DNA of 64,000 nucleotides. It comes from a virus. The position numbers and the translations under genes were made by a program. The notes beneath the pieces are model-generated. The model saw nothing but the letters and a program-made list of their open reading frames with translations, did not search any database and had not been told where the DNA came from. The first letter of the stretch is position 1; every line of letters starts with the position of its first letter. The stretch covers positions 1 through 64,000 of the IMG/VR virus record IMGVR_UViG_3300021961_000078; one strand, given 5' to 3'. This document shows positions 25,163 through 32,697 of this stretch, piece by piece.

Positions 25163-25437
25163 CGATAATCACCTGATTTGTAACGACGATACTTTGCTAA
25201 GTTGCGTGGTTCAAAATCCAGCACATCAAAGCGAATTTCAAACTTCCTCCACCTGAATGTAAAACCAATGTCACGAGGACCAATGCCAATGATTAGGAAT
25301 GGAAACCATTCGGGAGAAGTAAAGTCATCCCATTGAATACACATATCAATGAGAGCAAACTTGGTAGAGATTGGGAGCAGTTGGAAATACCACTCATGCC
25401 CAAAGTCTTCGTAGTAGCAATAATCAAAGAGTTTCAT
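25159..25437 (-). CDS. Hypothetical protein, 92 aa
   Basis: Rich in aromatic residues (FDYCYYEDFGHEWYFQLL), ending in a basic tail RNLAKYRRYKSGDYR. The middle (PFLIIGIGPRDIGFTFRWRKFEI) is beta-like. It shares one base with the stop of the upstream gene. No family is recognised. Confidence 0.6.
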   Translation of the reverse strand: MKLFDYCYYEDFGHEWYFQLLPISTKFALIDMCIQWDDFTSPEWFPFLIIGIGPRDIGFTFRWRKFEIRFDVLDFEPRNLAKYRRYKSGDYR

Positions 25438-25826
25438 CAGACTACTCCGTTTGCGCTGTCAATAACATTCTCTCTATGATGAGCGATTGCCTCCTCTAGT
25501 TTCTTAAACTCTTCATACTTCGTATGAAGATCTTCGTCCATGGTCAACTCATACTCTTTACAGACCTTACGTTGATCTTCCTCTCGCACCATATCATTGA
25601 AGACCAATGACATGGCAGCAGAGCGAATAGAAACAGGATCCATTCCTACACAGAGGAGAAACTTTTCAAAAAGTTTGAAATACTGTTTACAGTTAAGGTC
25701 TGCTGCTGGTGCAGTGATAAGATAATGCTCTTCAGGGATAAAATCATCATCAGTCCAGGAGGATGATCCATAGGTGGGGGTGAATGTTGCATCAAACTTA
25801 AACTGTACTTCTGCTTCGTAGGTCAC
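25437..25826 (-). CDS. Conserved cyanophage hypothetical, 129 aa
   Basis: The pattern FKFDATFTPTYGSSSWTDDD, then PEEHYLITAPAADLN and a KYFKLFEKFLL-type helix, is one I recall as conserved among cyanomyoviruses, without known function. It is followed by an acidic helical tail. It overlaps the exported HExxH gene by 4 bases. Confidence 0.65.
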   Translation of the reverse strand: MTYEAEVQFKFDATFTPTYGSSSWTDDDFIPEEHYLITAPAADLNCKQYFKLFEKFLLCVGMDPVSIRSAAMSLVFNDMVREEDQRKVCKEYELTMDEDLHTKYEEFKKLEEAIAHHRENVIDSANGVV

Positions 25827-26485
25827 TTGACGAATCCGTTGTTACGCAACCATTCTAGCGTAAGAGGGGTGGGTTTGTAAACCTCCCACATGGATCCGTT
25901 TGCACATGCTGACAGTGCCTTCATGGTCATGCCTTCCGTCTTCCCTGCCCAGGTTGCCTCTGCTTCCCAGGGGACAGCAGACTTGGGATAGGTCTTCTCG
26001 GTGATCTCACGCCAAATAGAGGGCACCGATTCTTCGGGCATGATGATAGCAATCATACTATTCTTAATAGTGCCTGCCATGCAGTCTTGAGCAGCGTGCC
26101 ATCCTTCGTGCCTCATTACACTCATCAATACACTAGGACGGTGCATGAATCGTTTGTTGAGAAAGAAGTTGTTGCTGACTGTGTGATATACACCACGATG
26201 ACCAGGGGGGAAATACTTTTCATCAGCAAGATATACCTTCACCCCAATGTCATCGAGTGATGACAGCATAGAATTGAATTCTGCTGTAATTACATCAAAC
26301 TTTTCAGGACTATCATATTCACTAGCAACATCAAGTGTAGAGAATACTTCTTTAGTGCCTTCGGTGCATTCTCGGAGGATCATACATCCCATAGCATCCA
26401 TGGTGTAGTAACCCTTGGTTGGTTTTGCCTCTACGGGCAGATTGAGGCATAATAGGGCAGAAATGCCCAGGAGAAATTTTTTCAT
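25823..26485 (-). CDS. Exported HExxH metallopeptidase-like protein, 220 aa
   Basis: A type I signal peptide is clear (MKKFLLGISALLCLNLPVEA, cleavage near residue 20). Residues 126-130 read HEGWH, the zinc-binding HExxH motif, and the glutamates of WEAEATW (E174/E176) could be the third ligand, as in gluzincins. If active, it would cut proteins in the periplasm or cell wall. No known peptidase family is recognised beyond this motif. It overlaps the small gene upstream by ATGA. An alternative is an inactive wall-binding protein. Confidence 0.6.
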   Translation of the reverse strand: MKKFLLGISALLCLNLPVEAKPTKGYYTMDAMGCMILRECTEGTKEVFSTLDVASEYDSPEKFDVITAEFNSMLSSLDDIGVKVYLADEKYFPPGHRGVYHTVSNNFFLNKRFMHRPSVLMSVMRHEGWHAAQDCMAGTIKNSMIAIIMPEESVPSIWREITEKTYPKSAVPWEAEATWAGKTEGMTMKALSACANGSMWEVYKPTPLTLEWLRNNGFVK

Positions 26486-26607
26486 GAGTTTTTCTTTTCA
26501 TTTACTGCTTTGCTTGACTCATGAAGTTTCCTCAATGCTTTGATAGTTTCAGGAGTCTCATCCCACGACCAAGTGTTACCATTCTTATCGATCAGTTGCT
26601 TCTTCAT
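26482..26607 (-). CDS. Small charged protein, 41 aa
   Basis: ATG 26607 lies within the stop region of the 31-residue gene, and TGA 26482 overlaps the signal-peptide gene's ATG. The peptide (MKKQLIDKNGNTWSWDETPE, then a Lys-rich helix) has no transmembrane segment. The double overlap supports translation. No family is recognised. Confidence 0.55.
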   Translation of the reverse strand: MKKQLIDKNGNTWSWDETPETIKALRKLHESSKAVNEKKNS

Positions 26608-26608
26608 T

Positions 26609-26704
26609 TCAATACCTCTTGATACCTTTAGTGCCTGTTGGGAAAGTGGTTTCCATTGCCCACGTTAGTAGAAGAATAAATCCAAAGACAAATAAATGCT
26701 CCAT
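26609..26704 (-). CDS. Tiny membrane peptide, 31 aa
   Basis: ATG 26704 overlaps the TAA of the upstream gene. Residues 2-17 (EHLFVFGFILLLTWAM) form one hydrophobic span, followed by a short basic tail. Being between tightly coupled genes makes it a likely single-span peptide. Its function is unknown. Confidence 0.5.
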   Translation of the reverse strand: MEHLFVFGFILLLTWAMETTFPTGTKGIKRY

Positions 26705-27120
26705 TAGAATGATGCTCCTACTTTAGTGGGGTTATATGTTTCGCCTAAGCGTTGTGAAGTTACGTCTTCTACCCATTCAATCTTACCATGTCTGAAACAT
26801 ATTCGCAAGGTTGGATATGGCGCATACTTACAATCCCATTGTGTCGGATAGACATCAATGGTCTTACTTAGATAAACGGGTCTCACTTTGCCGTGGTTTC
26901 CATTACTAACCCATGTCCATGGTAGAGAAATCTCCCCTCGATCTTCTTCGGGGTTATCTACCATATCTTGAGTGCCAGTGTAATCAATCTCGTATAGTTT
27001 ACCTTCGGGATCGATCCAATACTCAGACATGCAGCATTCTAGATCTTTACACTGCAATTCCTTGCTGATAGCACCAGGACCCAAATCATAACTTGTGTAA
27101 ATGGTATCATACATACCCAT
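26704..27120 (-). CDS. Conserved hypothetical (MGMYDT family), 138 aa
   Basis: It begins MGMYDTIYTSYDLGPGAISK, an opening I recall from small conserved phage proteins of unknown function. A Cys-rich stretch (QCKDLECC) follows at residues 23-30, then beta-rich sequence. It starts the small operon that runs to 24537. tRNA genes lie just upstream. Confidence 0.6.
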   Translation of the reverse strand: MGMYDTIYTSYDLGPGAISKELQCKDLECCMSEYWIDPEGKLYEIDYTGTQDMVDNPEEDRGEISLPWTWVSNGNHGKVRPVYLSKTIDVYPTQWDCKYAPYPTLRICFRHGKIEWVEDVTSQRLGETYNPTKVGASF

Positions 27121-27157
27121 ACAGACTCACCTCACGTTTGCCTGTATTATATATCAA

Positions 27158-27229
27158 CTCCCCCGCCAGGATTCGAACCTGGGACCAATCGATTAACAGT
27201 CGATAGCTCTACCGCTGAGCTACAGAGGA
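27158..27229 (-). tRNA. tRNA-Asn (GTT)
   Basis: The cloverleaf folds with a 7-bp acceptor (TCCTCTG / CGGGGGA with two G-U pairs), D arm GCTC...GAGC, anticodon loop CTGTTAA and T arm CCAGG-TTCGAAT-CCTGG. CCA is not encoded. Confidence 0.9.
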
Positions 27230-27233
27230 ATGG

Positions 27234-27713
27234 TTATGCTGAGAAACTAAGTGTACACCTAGGACTCAGCACTTCTGGTTTATGCCATACACCTGCTTGG
27301 ATGTATATTGCATCTCCAGGAAGGAGGGTGTGGAGTTGCCCATCATCAAAACGATAACTGACAACTCCGATCCCTTGCACAATTAGCACATCCGTTTCAT
27401 CTTCATGCCCTCCAAAGTTAGAAGATGATTGTGCAAAGGAAACATATGTATGGAAGGTATCAAATCCGATATGGTCATAAACACGATCACAGACAGGAAG
27501 AAAACTTTCTGGTCTATAATCACCCTCGGCAACGATTGATGGCATTGCACCAGTCGTCAGCGTAACATCTTCGTTTTGTGCAATTACAGACTCTGTATTG
27601 AAACGGGTGACACAAAATTCACCAGTTTCAGAATCATGTTGCAGTTTTTCAAAGACATCCTGCCAAGTCATATGAGACACTTCAGGAGAATATGATCTGA
27701 TAACTTCAAACAT
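27234..27713 (-). CDS. Cupin/JmjC-like protein, 159 aa
   Basis: I start at ATG 27713 (MFEVIRSYSPEVSHMTW), since longer readings run through tRNA-Ala. H103-E-D105 in GGHEDETDVLIVQGIG and GDAIYIQAGVWHKP with H144 give the H-x-D...H iron site of cupin-type oxygenases. No clear 2-oxoglutarate-binding Arg or Lys can be named. It lies between tRNA genes, like several moron genes in tRNA clusters. Confidence 0.65.
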   Translation of the reverse strand: MFEVIRSYSPEVSHMTWQDVFEKLQHDSETGEFCVTRFNTESVIAQNEDVTLTTGAMPSIVAEGDYRPESFLPVCDRVYDHIGFDTFHTYVSFAQSSSNFGGHEDETDVLIVQGIGVVSYRFDDGQLHTLLPGDAIYIQAGVWHKPEVLSPRCTLSFSA

Positions 27714-27722
27714 ACATATGGG

Positions 27723-27746
27723 ATTCGCTATTTGCAAATAGCGAAT
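27723..27746. repeat. Perfect 24-bp palindrome next to tRNA-Ala
   Basis: The palindrome's half-site ATTCGCTATTTG is followed directly by its reverse complement. It begins at the tRNA-Ala discriminator base and ends 9 bases from the cupin gene start. It can fold into a 10-bp hairpin with a 4-base loop. No T-run follows on the minus strand. It may serve as a 3' processing signal or a protein-binding site. Confidence 0.8.
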
Positions 27747-27818
27747 GGAGAATAGCGGACTCGAACCGCTGACATCCTGCTTGCAAAGCAGGCGCTCTAC
27801 CAACTGAGCTAATTCCCC
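27746..27818 (-). tRNA. tRNA-Ala (TGC)
   Basis: A complete cloverleaf: acceptor GGGGAAT / ATTCTCC, D arm GCTC...GAGC, anticodon arm CCTGC-TTTGCAA-GCAGG, T arm AGCGG-TTCGAGT-CCGCT. CCA is not encoded. Confidence 0.9.
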
Positions 27819-27855
27819 GTGTGCCGTGTGATTGTGAGACTAAATCAGATTGGTT

Positions 27856-27882
27856 TGATAGACGCCCCACTGGATTCTATCA
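27856..27882. repeat. 7-bp inverted repeat between tRNA genes
   Basis: TGATAGA and TCTATCA with a 13-base loop lie in the 84-base gap between tRNA-Ala and the tRNA-like element. No open frame or promoter of note is seen in this gap. Confidence 0.4.
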
Positions 27883-27902
27883 TAATATCTGAACCACGGC
27901 AA

Positions 27903-27974
27903 TCATCTGTCTAGGAATCGAACCTAGTTTCCATGTGTGTTGTCCACCCGTCCTTACCAATAGACTACCAGATG
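27903..27974 (-). tRNA. tRNA-like element with unpaired anticodon arm
   Basis: Acceptor (CATCTGG / ACAGATG, one mismatch), D arm (GTCT...GGAC with a GG in the loop) and T arm (CTAGG-TTCGATT-CCTAG) all fold. The 22 bases between D and T arms do not form a normal anticodon stem, and no T33 precedes an anticodon in a 7-base loop. It may be a degenerate tRNA or a tRNA mimic. No amino acid can be assigned. Confidence 0.55.
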
Positions 27975-28026
27975 TTGATGGAGTAATCGTAATATACCTC
28001 AAGGATATAACAGAGGATTACCCTCA

Positions 28027-28100
28027 AGCCCACGGTCGGACTTGAACCGACGACCTACGGTTTACAAAACCGTTGCTCTATCCAGCTGAGCTACGGAGGC
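28027..28100 (-). tRNA. tRNA-Thr (TGT)
   Basis: A cloverleaf with acceptor GCCTCCG / CGTGGGC (one mismatch), D arm GCTC...GAGC, anticodon arm ACGGT-TTTGTAA-ACCGT, T arm GTCGG-TTCAAGT-CCGAC. Its 5' end overlaps the 3' end of a protein-coding frame (28078). Confidence 0.9.
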
Positions 28101-28290
28101 GATCTTCTTTATCTAGTTTGAAATATAATTTATAGTATCGTTGTTTGATACTATCTATAAGGTCCATATCCTCCTTAAATCCCATGTACTTAAGGAGGGC
28201 ATATGATCCTTCCAATTCACTAAGCAGTCGGAGAATAGTAACTGGCGTTACTTCAAACCCTCCAAATTCGTAACGATTCGGTTTATCCAT
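28078..28290 (-). CDS. Hypothetical protein, 70 aa
   Basis: A helical, charged protein (GFEVTPVTILRLLSELEGSY, then KQRYYKLYFKLDKEDRL). Its start is inside the last codons of the upstream oxygenase, and its last 7 codons overlap tRNA-Thr. That overlap is unusual, so the true stop or the gene's status is somewhat uncertain. No family is recognised. Confidence 0.5.
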   Translation of the reverse strand: MDKPNRYEFGGFEVTPVTILRLLSELEGSYALLKYMGFKEDMDLIDSIKQRYYKLYFKLDKEDRLRSSAG

Positions 28291-28817
28291 AAATTACAAG
28301 AGAGGGATCTCCTAATTATGTCATGCTTATGAATGGAAACACCATGAAGCATGTGACCAGGAAAGAATACCACATCTCCAGACTGAATGTCAAGGATGTG
28401 AGGATTCTTTTCTTTCATCAAATCACGAAGGGGACGTGATAGATTTACAGCCCTATTCATAAAATAGAATTGGGAGAATCCCTCTTTATATTCTGGAAAA
28501 TAAACACAAACAAGATCACAATCATTATGATCATGCACTTCCTGATGATCTCCTTTTACATACTCACTCACCCATGGGCGATTCATACGCATTTCTAACT
28601 TAGCATTAACTTCTTTGCAAAGAAGATCAATACTAGGTTGAATCAAAGGAAAAATATCTTCAGTAACTTGAAGTGTTTTAACTGAGCACAGTGTTTCCCA
28701 GGGAGCACCATCATACTTATTCAAAGACCAAACAAAATCGTTTATCTCTTCAGCATTTGGTGCTGAAAACTTCCAGTAAAAATGGTCATTGAATATATTA
28801 TTCTGGACACTCGGCAT
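28248..28817 (-). CDS. 2OG-Fe(II) oxygenase, 189 aa
   Basis: Residues 95-97 (HDH in EVHDHNDCDLVCVYFPEY) and GHMLHGVSIH with H158, followed by R169/R170 in IIRRSLSCNLW, give the iron and 2-oxoglutarate site. QSGDVVFFPG precedes the distal His, as usual. It overlaps the upstream gene by 20 bases. This family is widespread in T4-like cyanophages, with unknown substrate. Confidence 0.75.
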   Translation of the reverse strand: MPSVQNNIFNDHFYWKFSAPNAEEINDFVWSLNKYDGAPWETLCSVKTLQVTEDIFPLIQPSIDLLCKEVNAKLEMRMNRPWVSEYVKGDHQEVHDHNDCDLVCVYFPEYKEGFSQFYFMNRAVNLSRPLRDLMKEKNPHILDIQSGDVVFFPGHMLHGVSIHKHDIIRRSLSCNLWINRIVTNLEGLK

Positions 28818-29070
28818 AGTTTTCTACCCACTCAGATAAGTCAAACAGAATGGGGTGACATTCCTCAGCAATGAGGTAATCACTCACTCTGTATAACTCT
28901 TCCATAGTATAGTGCTTATTTACTTTTGCGTCAAGCACTACTTCCTCCAACCCTTGTATGGATTCTGGTAACTCCTCAAAGGTGAAAGGGAGACCCATAA
29001 TATACCACATATTCACGATACCTACATCATCTAGACGGCAGTAATTGTGAGTAATGCGGATCTTTTTCAT
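28798..29070 (-). CDS. Hypothetical protein, 90 aa
   Basis: A mixed alpha/beta protein (MKKIRITHNYCRLDDVGIVN, with an acidic C-terminal helix). It shares its first base with the stop of the antitoxin-like gene and overlaps the oxygenase by 20 bases. No family is recognised. Confidence 0.6.
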   Translation of the reverse strand: MKKIRITHNYCRLDDVGIVNMWYIMGLPFTFEELPESIQGLEEVVLDAKVNKHYTMEELYRVSDYLIAEECHPILFDLSEWVENYAECPE

Positions 29071-29318
29071 TAGAAATCTCGGGTCATTTCGTTTAGAGAT
29101 TCTGATACATATCCTGCGACAAATGCAGGATCTGGCACAAATTCTTCAGGATCTGGAATATTTATTTGGGATCCCTGACTTGGAGTCGCGATCGGAGTCA
29201 TTAACACAACATGACCCTCATGAAGAATCTTGATAGTATGTCCTCGCTCTACTAGAGAGAAAACAAAATCAAAATTCTTTTCCACCTCGTCAGAAGTAAG
29301 GGTGATAATACTAGACAT
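29070..29318 (-). CDS. Phd/YefM antitoxin-like protein, 82 aa
   Basis: The N-terminal half (SDEVEKNFDFVFSLVERGHTIKI, then HEGHVVLMTPIATP) follows the Phd/YefM antitoxin pattern: a helix, a strand with an RGHT turn, then a strand ending in hydrophobic-P. The C-terminal part is acidic and disordered, as in antitoxins that neutralise a toxin. No RelE/Doc/YoeB-type toxin is seen next to it, so it may be an orphan that blocks host toxins. Confidence is moderate. Confidence 0.45.
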   Translation of the reverse strand: MSSIITLTSDEVEKNFDFVFSLVERGHTIKILHEGHVVLMTPIATPSQGSQINIPDPEEFVPDPAFVAGYVSESLNEMTRDF

Positions 29319-29496
29319 AGGTAATCAATTCGGACGGGACATTTTCATTGAAAGATGTCAGAGTCTCGTGGAAACCCTCGGCACCTTCTTCATCAAATTT
29401 CCATTGCACGATCTCGTCGTATCCCTCATTGTCAAGAATCTTGACAGTGCGACGGGGGATGTCAACCCAGATGTGCTCAAGATAGGTTTCTTCCAT
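29311..29496 (-). CDS. Conserved cyanophage hypothetical, 61 aa
   Basis: The phrase IWVDIPRRTVKILDNEGYDE, followed by IVQWKFDEEGAEGF, is one I recall as conserved in cyanophages. It is a small beta-rich domain without known function. The start codon touches a strong hairpin (29498-29519), with no Shine-Dalgarno seen. Confidence 0.6.
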   Translation of the reverse strand: MEETYLEHIWVDIPRRTVKILDNEGYDEIVQWKFDEEGAEGFHETLTSFNENVPSELITYV

Positions 29497-29497
29497 G

Positions 29498-29519
29498 GGG
29501 GGTCATGATGTGGACCCCC
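29498..29519. promoter_or_regulatory. Strong hairpin touching a start codon
   Basis: A 7-bp GC stem (GGGGGTC / GACCCCC) with an 8-base loop lies between the gp5 gene stop (29531) and ATG 29496. No T-run follows, so it is not a normal terminator. It could slow or regulate translation of the 61-residue gene, or stabilise the upstream or downstream RNA ends. Confidence 0.5.
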
Positions 29520-29530
29520 GTATCATAGCA

Positions 29531-32194
29531 TCAATTCAGGAGCAATGGCAAGCCGTAGACCTGATGGGGACCGAAAGCGCAACCTGTTGCCATGAATCCA
29601 GCGCCTACAGAGTAGGACGCCATACCCGTTGCCACTTGGTTGACGATCGATCCAGAGGGGACAAACTCGGTAATCACGCCAGAGGGGCAAGCGACAAAGG
29701 AGTTAATGATACCTGAGGTTGTACCTAGGCAGATATCATGAATCGATCCAGGTTGATTGAGGGCAACTGTAGTCCTAATAATCATAGGAGGTGCTACAGC
29801 AGGGAAAGGCAAGTCTGTTGCCAATTCCAGAATAGTGCCCTTCACAATACGGAAACTACCAGTCAGTGCAGCGAATGGATTAAACACTGCAATGATTTCT
29901 AGTCTTCCAGCATTCAGGAAGGATGTGATCCAGTTTGCCTCATTACTAATCTCACCATCAGCAACGTTTTCAATAGCGTTTGCTTCTGTGCGGACAGTCT
30001 GCGAGTTGATATTGATTGATTCAATACCAGTGATCTTCACCTTGTTACCTTGAATGGTAACGTCACCAGTGTAAGCGATGTTATGGTCACCTTCGATACG
30101 TTGAGCAGACTTTTGCTCCTTGTCATCTTCCAGTTTGGTTGACAACTGAGGACCCCAAGGTGTGCGTCCAAATTCATCAGCATCAGGGTGATAAGGAATC
30201 TTATCTACTGGATAGAAACCATCCTTGAAGTTACCCTTAAAGTATTTTGCTCTCCTCGTTGCTCCAGGACTTTCAAGATTGAAAGTATCCGTAGATGCCT
30301 TAGAAGTGTTGCTAGTGCCACCCATCGATGCATAATCTGCCGACTTTGCTTTAGTCAGATCAGGTGCTTTAGAAGATCCTTCAGACTTGGATTGAGGTCC
30401 ATTTGCTTTGTTTTCATTCTTAGCACCAATGATCTCTTCATGGTAGTTACCCATGACTTTAAGATACATATCACCTTCGACGGTCAACACATAGTTGCCC
30501 TTGATGGTTTCACACTTATCTCTAGCAACGATCTTAGTATCATTGTTAGGGACGTTTGTGTGGCGGTTGCCGAATGAATCTTGGAAGTCCGTTACACCAC
30601 CAGGACCAGTCTCAATGCTCTTTTCCTTACCAGGAGTAGCATCAAAAATCTTAGATGCACCATTAAGGAAAGTTGTGACCTGCATCATGTAAGGATTGAT
30701 ATCCTCAAACATCTTGTCAACAAAACTCCCCTGTCCACCAGATCCAAAGGTGCCAGCATTCTTAGATCCAGAAGATACTAGAGATGCATAAGCACTACCT
30801 TGGACAGCAGAATCAATATCAACACATTCCGTGGTACCTATCAATGGATACCACGCTTTAGATCGCGGTCGTTTAATCTTCCTCCCACAATCTTTCTTGA
30901 AGAAGATACCAAGAATTGCCAGGATGAGAGCAATCAGACTACCCCAATCCAAGTTGGTGAAGTCAAACTCAAAGATCATACTAACAGTTTGACCTAAGCG
31001 ACCTGCAACTTCACCCAGAGATCTAGCAGTATTAACTGCTGAAATGATATCACCAGTAATACTAGACATCTTCTGAATAGCAGCAGTAATGCCTTCCAGA
31101 ATACGACTCGTAACACCATCAACAGCAGCAGAGATTGCAGCACCAATAGCACTGAAAACTTTATCTACAACTAAGGTTGCAATAGAGTTTGCAAAGTTTG
31201 CCGTATCTGACAATGCCCCCTGCACCAATCCTAACCAGGCAGGTTTTGGAGCACAGAAGATGTCAAATATCTGATCTAGGAAACTCAGGATAGTGAGAAT
31301 AACACCTAGAGGAATAAAGTTAGAAATTAGCTTAACCAGAGCATTGATAACTGTAGCAACTGCCTTTGCCATCACCTCTTTAATGGGTGCTAGCAGTGCT
31401 GCAATACCACCAGACAAGAAGTTTACGATCTTACCCAGGTGCTCCAGAATCTTATCACCAGCAATCCTATTACCAGTAATCATGGAGACAAATCCACCAG
31501 GACCAGATCCTAATGCTGCTGCCATATTGCCCAACTCAGTGAGCATTCTCCTGATATCTGTTTCAAAACCTTCACCTGCAGATCCAGCAACACCGTCTGC
31601 AATGGATTGTTTTTCTACAGGAGGTTTCTTGGGGTTAGTAACAGCATTACCAGGAGTCTTTGTCTCCAAGATACTCAGACCACCTCTAGATTCATCCGTG
31701 CCACCTGCTTCTGATACTGGTGCAGTATTCTGATCCTTTACAAAACTATTACCTGCTCTAGCATCTTGATTAACTGCAGTCTGTGCTTGTTTATTATTTG
31801 CAGGTTTATTCTTCTCTGCGTCCTCAGGATCTGCAACTGTAGTCAGTTTATCATTCTCACCTTCTTGGAAACCTCGGAAAGCACCAAGCACAACGGGCAA
31901 CTGTGCTTCATCACCATCAAGGAAGAATCCCAATACCCATGCGCCAGGTTGCAACTCTGATGTAACACCAGTGTTTTTCGTGCCTGCCTGATTAGTAGGC
32001 AGCAAAACCATTGCCCAAGGAAGCACCTCAGTAGGAACTTCTTTTACATAATCTTGCTTCTGTTTGTGACCCGTATACCAACCAAGGATACGCACACGGA
32101 CTCTACCCAGTTGAGAAGGATCGCTGATATCCTCAACTTCTCCAATCCACCAAGTATAACCGTCTCTTCCTAAGTAATCAGTGCGCTCTCTCAT
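29531..32194 (-). CDS. gp5: Baseplate hub protein gp5-like, 887 aa
   Basis: The N-terminal 110 residues (GYTWWIGEVEDISDPSQLGR, then WAMVLLPTNQAGTKN and WVLGFFLDGDEAQLPVVLG) are the OB-fold domain of T4 gp5, the hub spike. A long hydrophobic Ala/Gly/Ile region (about 200-450) follows, then a charged beta section (RHTNVPNNDTKIVARDKCET) resembling the triple-stranded helix of spike proteins. No lysozyme domain is visible, although T4 gp5 carries one. A lysozyme motif is found instead in the 1152-residue protein nearby. Confidence 0.75.
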   Translation of the reverse strand: MRERTDYLGRDGYTWWIGEVEDISDPSQLGRVRVRILGWYTGHKQKQDYVKEVPTEVLPWAMVLLPTNQAGTKNTGVTSELQPGAWVLGFFLDGDEAQLPVVLGAFRGFQEGENDKLTTVADPEDAEKNKPANNKQAQTAVNQDARAGNSFVKDQNTAPVSEAGGTDESRGGLSILETKTPGNAVTNPKKPPVEKQSIADGVAGSAGEGFETDIRRMLTELGNMAAALGSGPGGFVSMITGNRIAGDKILEHLGKIVNFLSGGIAALLAPIKEVMAKAVATVINALVKLISNFIPLGVILTILSFLDQIFDIFCAPKPAWLGLVQGALSDTANFANSIATLVVDKVFSAIGAAISAAVDGVTSRILEGITAAIQKMSSITGDIISAVNTARSLGEVAGRLGQTVSMIFEFDFTNLDWGSLIALILAILGIFFKKDCGRKIKRPRSKAWYPLIGTTECVDIDSAVQGSAYASLVSSGSKNAGTFGSGGQGSFVDKMFEDINPYMMQVTTFLNGASKIFDATPGKEKSIETGPGGVTDFQDSFGNRHTNVPNNDTKIVARDKCETIKGNYVLTVEGDMYLKVMGNYHEEIIGAKNENKANGPQSKSEGSSKAPDLTKAKSADYASMGGTSNTSKASTDTFNLESPGATRRAKYFKGNFKDGFYPVDKIPYHPDADEFGRTPWGPQLSTKLEDDKEQKSAQRIEGDHNIAYTGDVTIQGNKVKITGIESININSQTVRTEANAIENVADGEISNEANWITSFLNAGRLEIIAVFNPFAALTGSFRIVKGTILELATDLPFPAVAPPMIIRTTVALNQPGSIHDICLGTTSGIINSFVACPSGVITEFVPSGSIVNQVATGMASYSVGAGFMATGCAFGPHQVYGLPLLLN

Positions 32195-32216
32195 TGTGTC
32201 AGACTTTTCGTGTGAT

Positions 32217-32224
32217 TATTTATC
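32217..32224 (-). promoter_or_regulatory. Late promoter GATAAATA
   Basis: A late box 22 bases before ATG 32194. It overlaps the stop codon of cpeT. Confidence 0.6.
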
Positions 32225-32678
32225 CAATTCTTACAAACTGAAATTCTCCTTCTGAAGGATCCTTACCCCAAAGGAAATGGTTTGTTTCGATATCAAAACC
32301 AGTATCTAAAGATCGATACTCTTGACCGTTGAATCTTGCTTTGGATTCAACTCTTGCGTTGCCATGAATACAATCTCCGTTGGTTGTCCCATTCCACCAT
32401 TCACCATCCCAAGTCCAAATATAAGGACATACTTCTTTCTCCTTAAGAAGATCTTTGGTGGTGAATACAACCGTGTTTTCAGAAGTATATTCCCAACTGT
32501 GTTGAGAGTGTTTGTAAGGATTCTTCTCTCCTTTATACTTATACCAAGATTTAGACTCTAAGAGTCCATATCCAATGCTGATGATACGAATGTCGATCTG
32601 AGGCCATTTAGCAGGATTGGACATCGCCTGCCTTTGATTTCTATAATGACCCTGTATTAGTTCTTCAAAGCTATTCAT
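32220..32678 (-). CDS. cpeT: CpeT-like phycobilin lyase, 152 aa
   Basis: The protein starts MNSFEELIQGHYRNQRQAMS and keeps the CpeT/CpcT pattern: GLLESKSWYKYKGEKNPY, WTWDGEWWNGTTNGDC and DTGFDIETNHFLWGKD. Cellular CpeT attaches phycoerythrobilin to phycoerythrin. Phage copies are known auxiliary genes whose activity is less certain, and they have been suggested to affect light harvesting. It has a perfect host-type promoter (32698-32726) despite its position between late baseplate genes, suggesting early expression. Confidence 0.85.
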   Translation of the reverse strand: MNSFEELIQGHYRNQRQAMSNPAKWPQIDIRIISIGYGLLESKSWYKYKGEKNPYKHSQHSWEYTSENTVVFTTKDLLKEKEVCPYIWTWDGEWWNGTTNGDCIHGNARVESKARFNGQEYRSLDTGFDIETNHFLWGKDPSEGEFQFVRIG

Positions 32679-32697
32679 TGCAACCCTTACATGGTTG

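Noticed and set aside
27714-27803. Longer start of the cupin-like gene
   Set aside because: This extension would be translated from within tRNA-Ala, so the ATG at 27713 is preferred.
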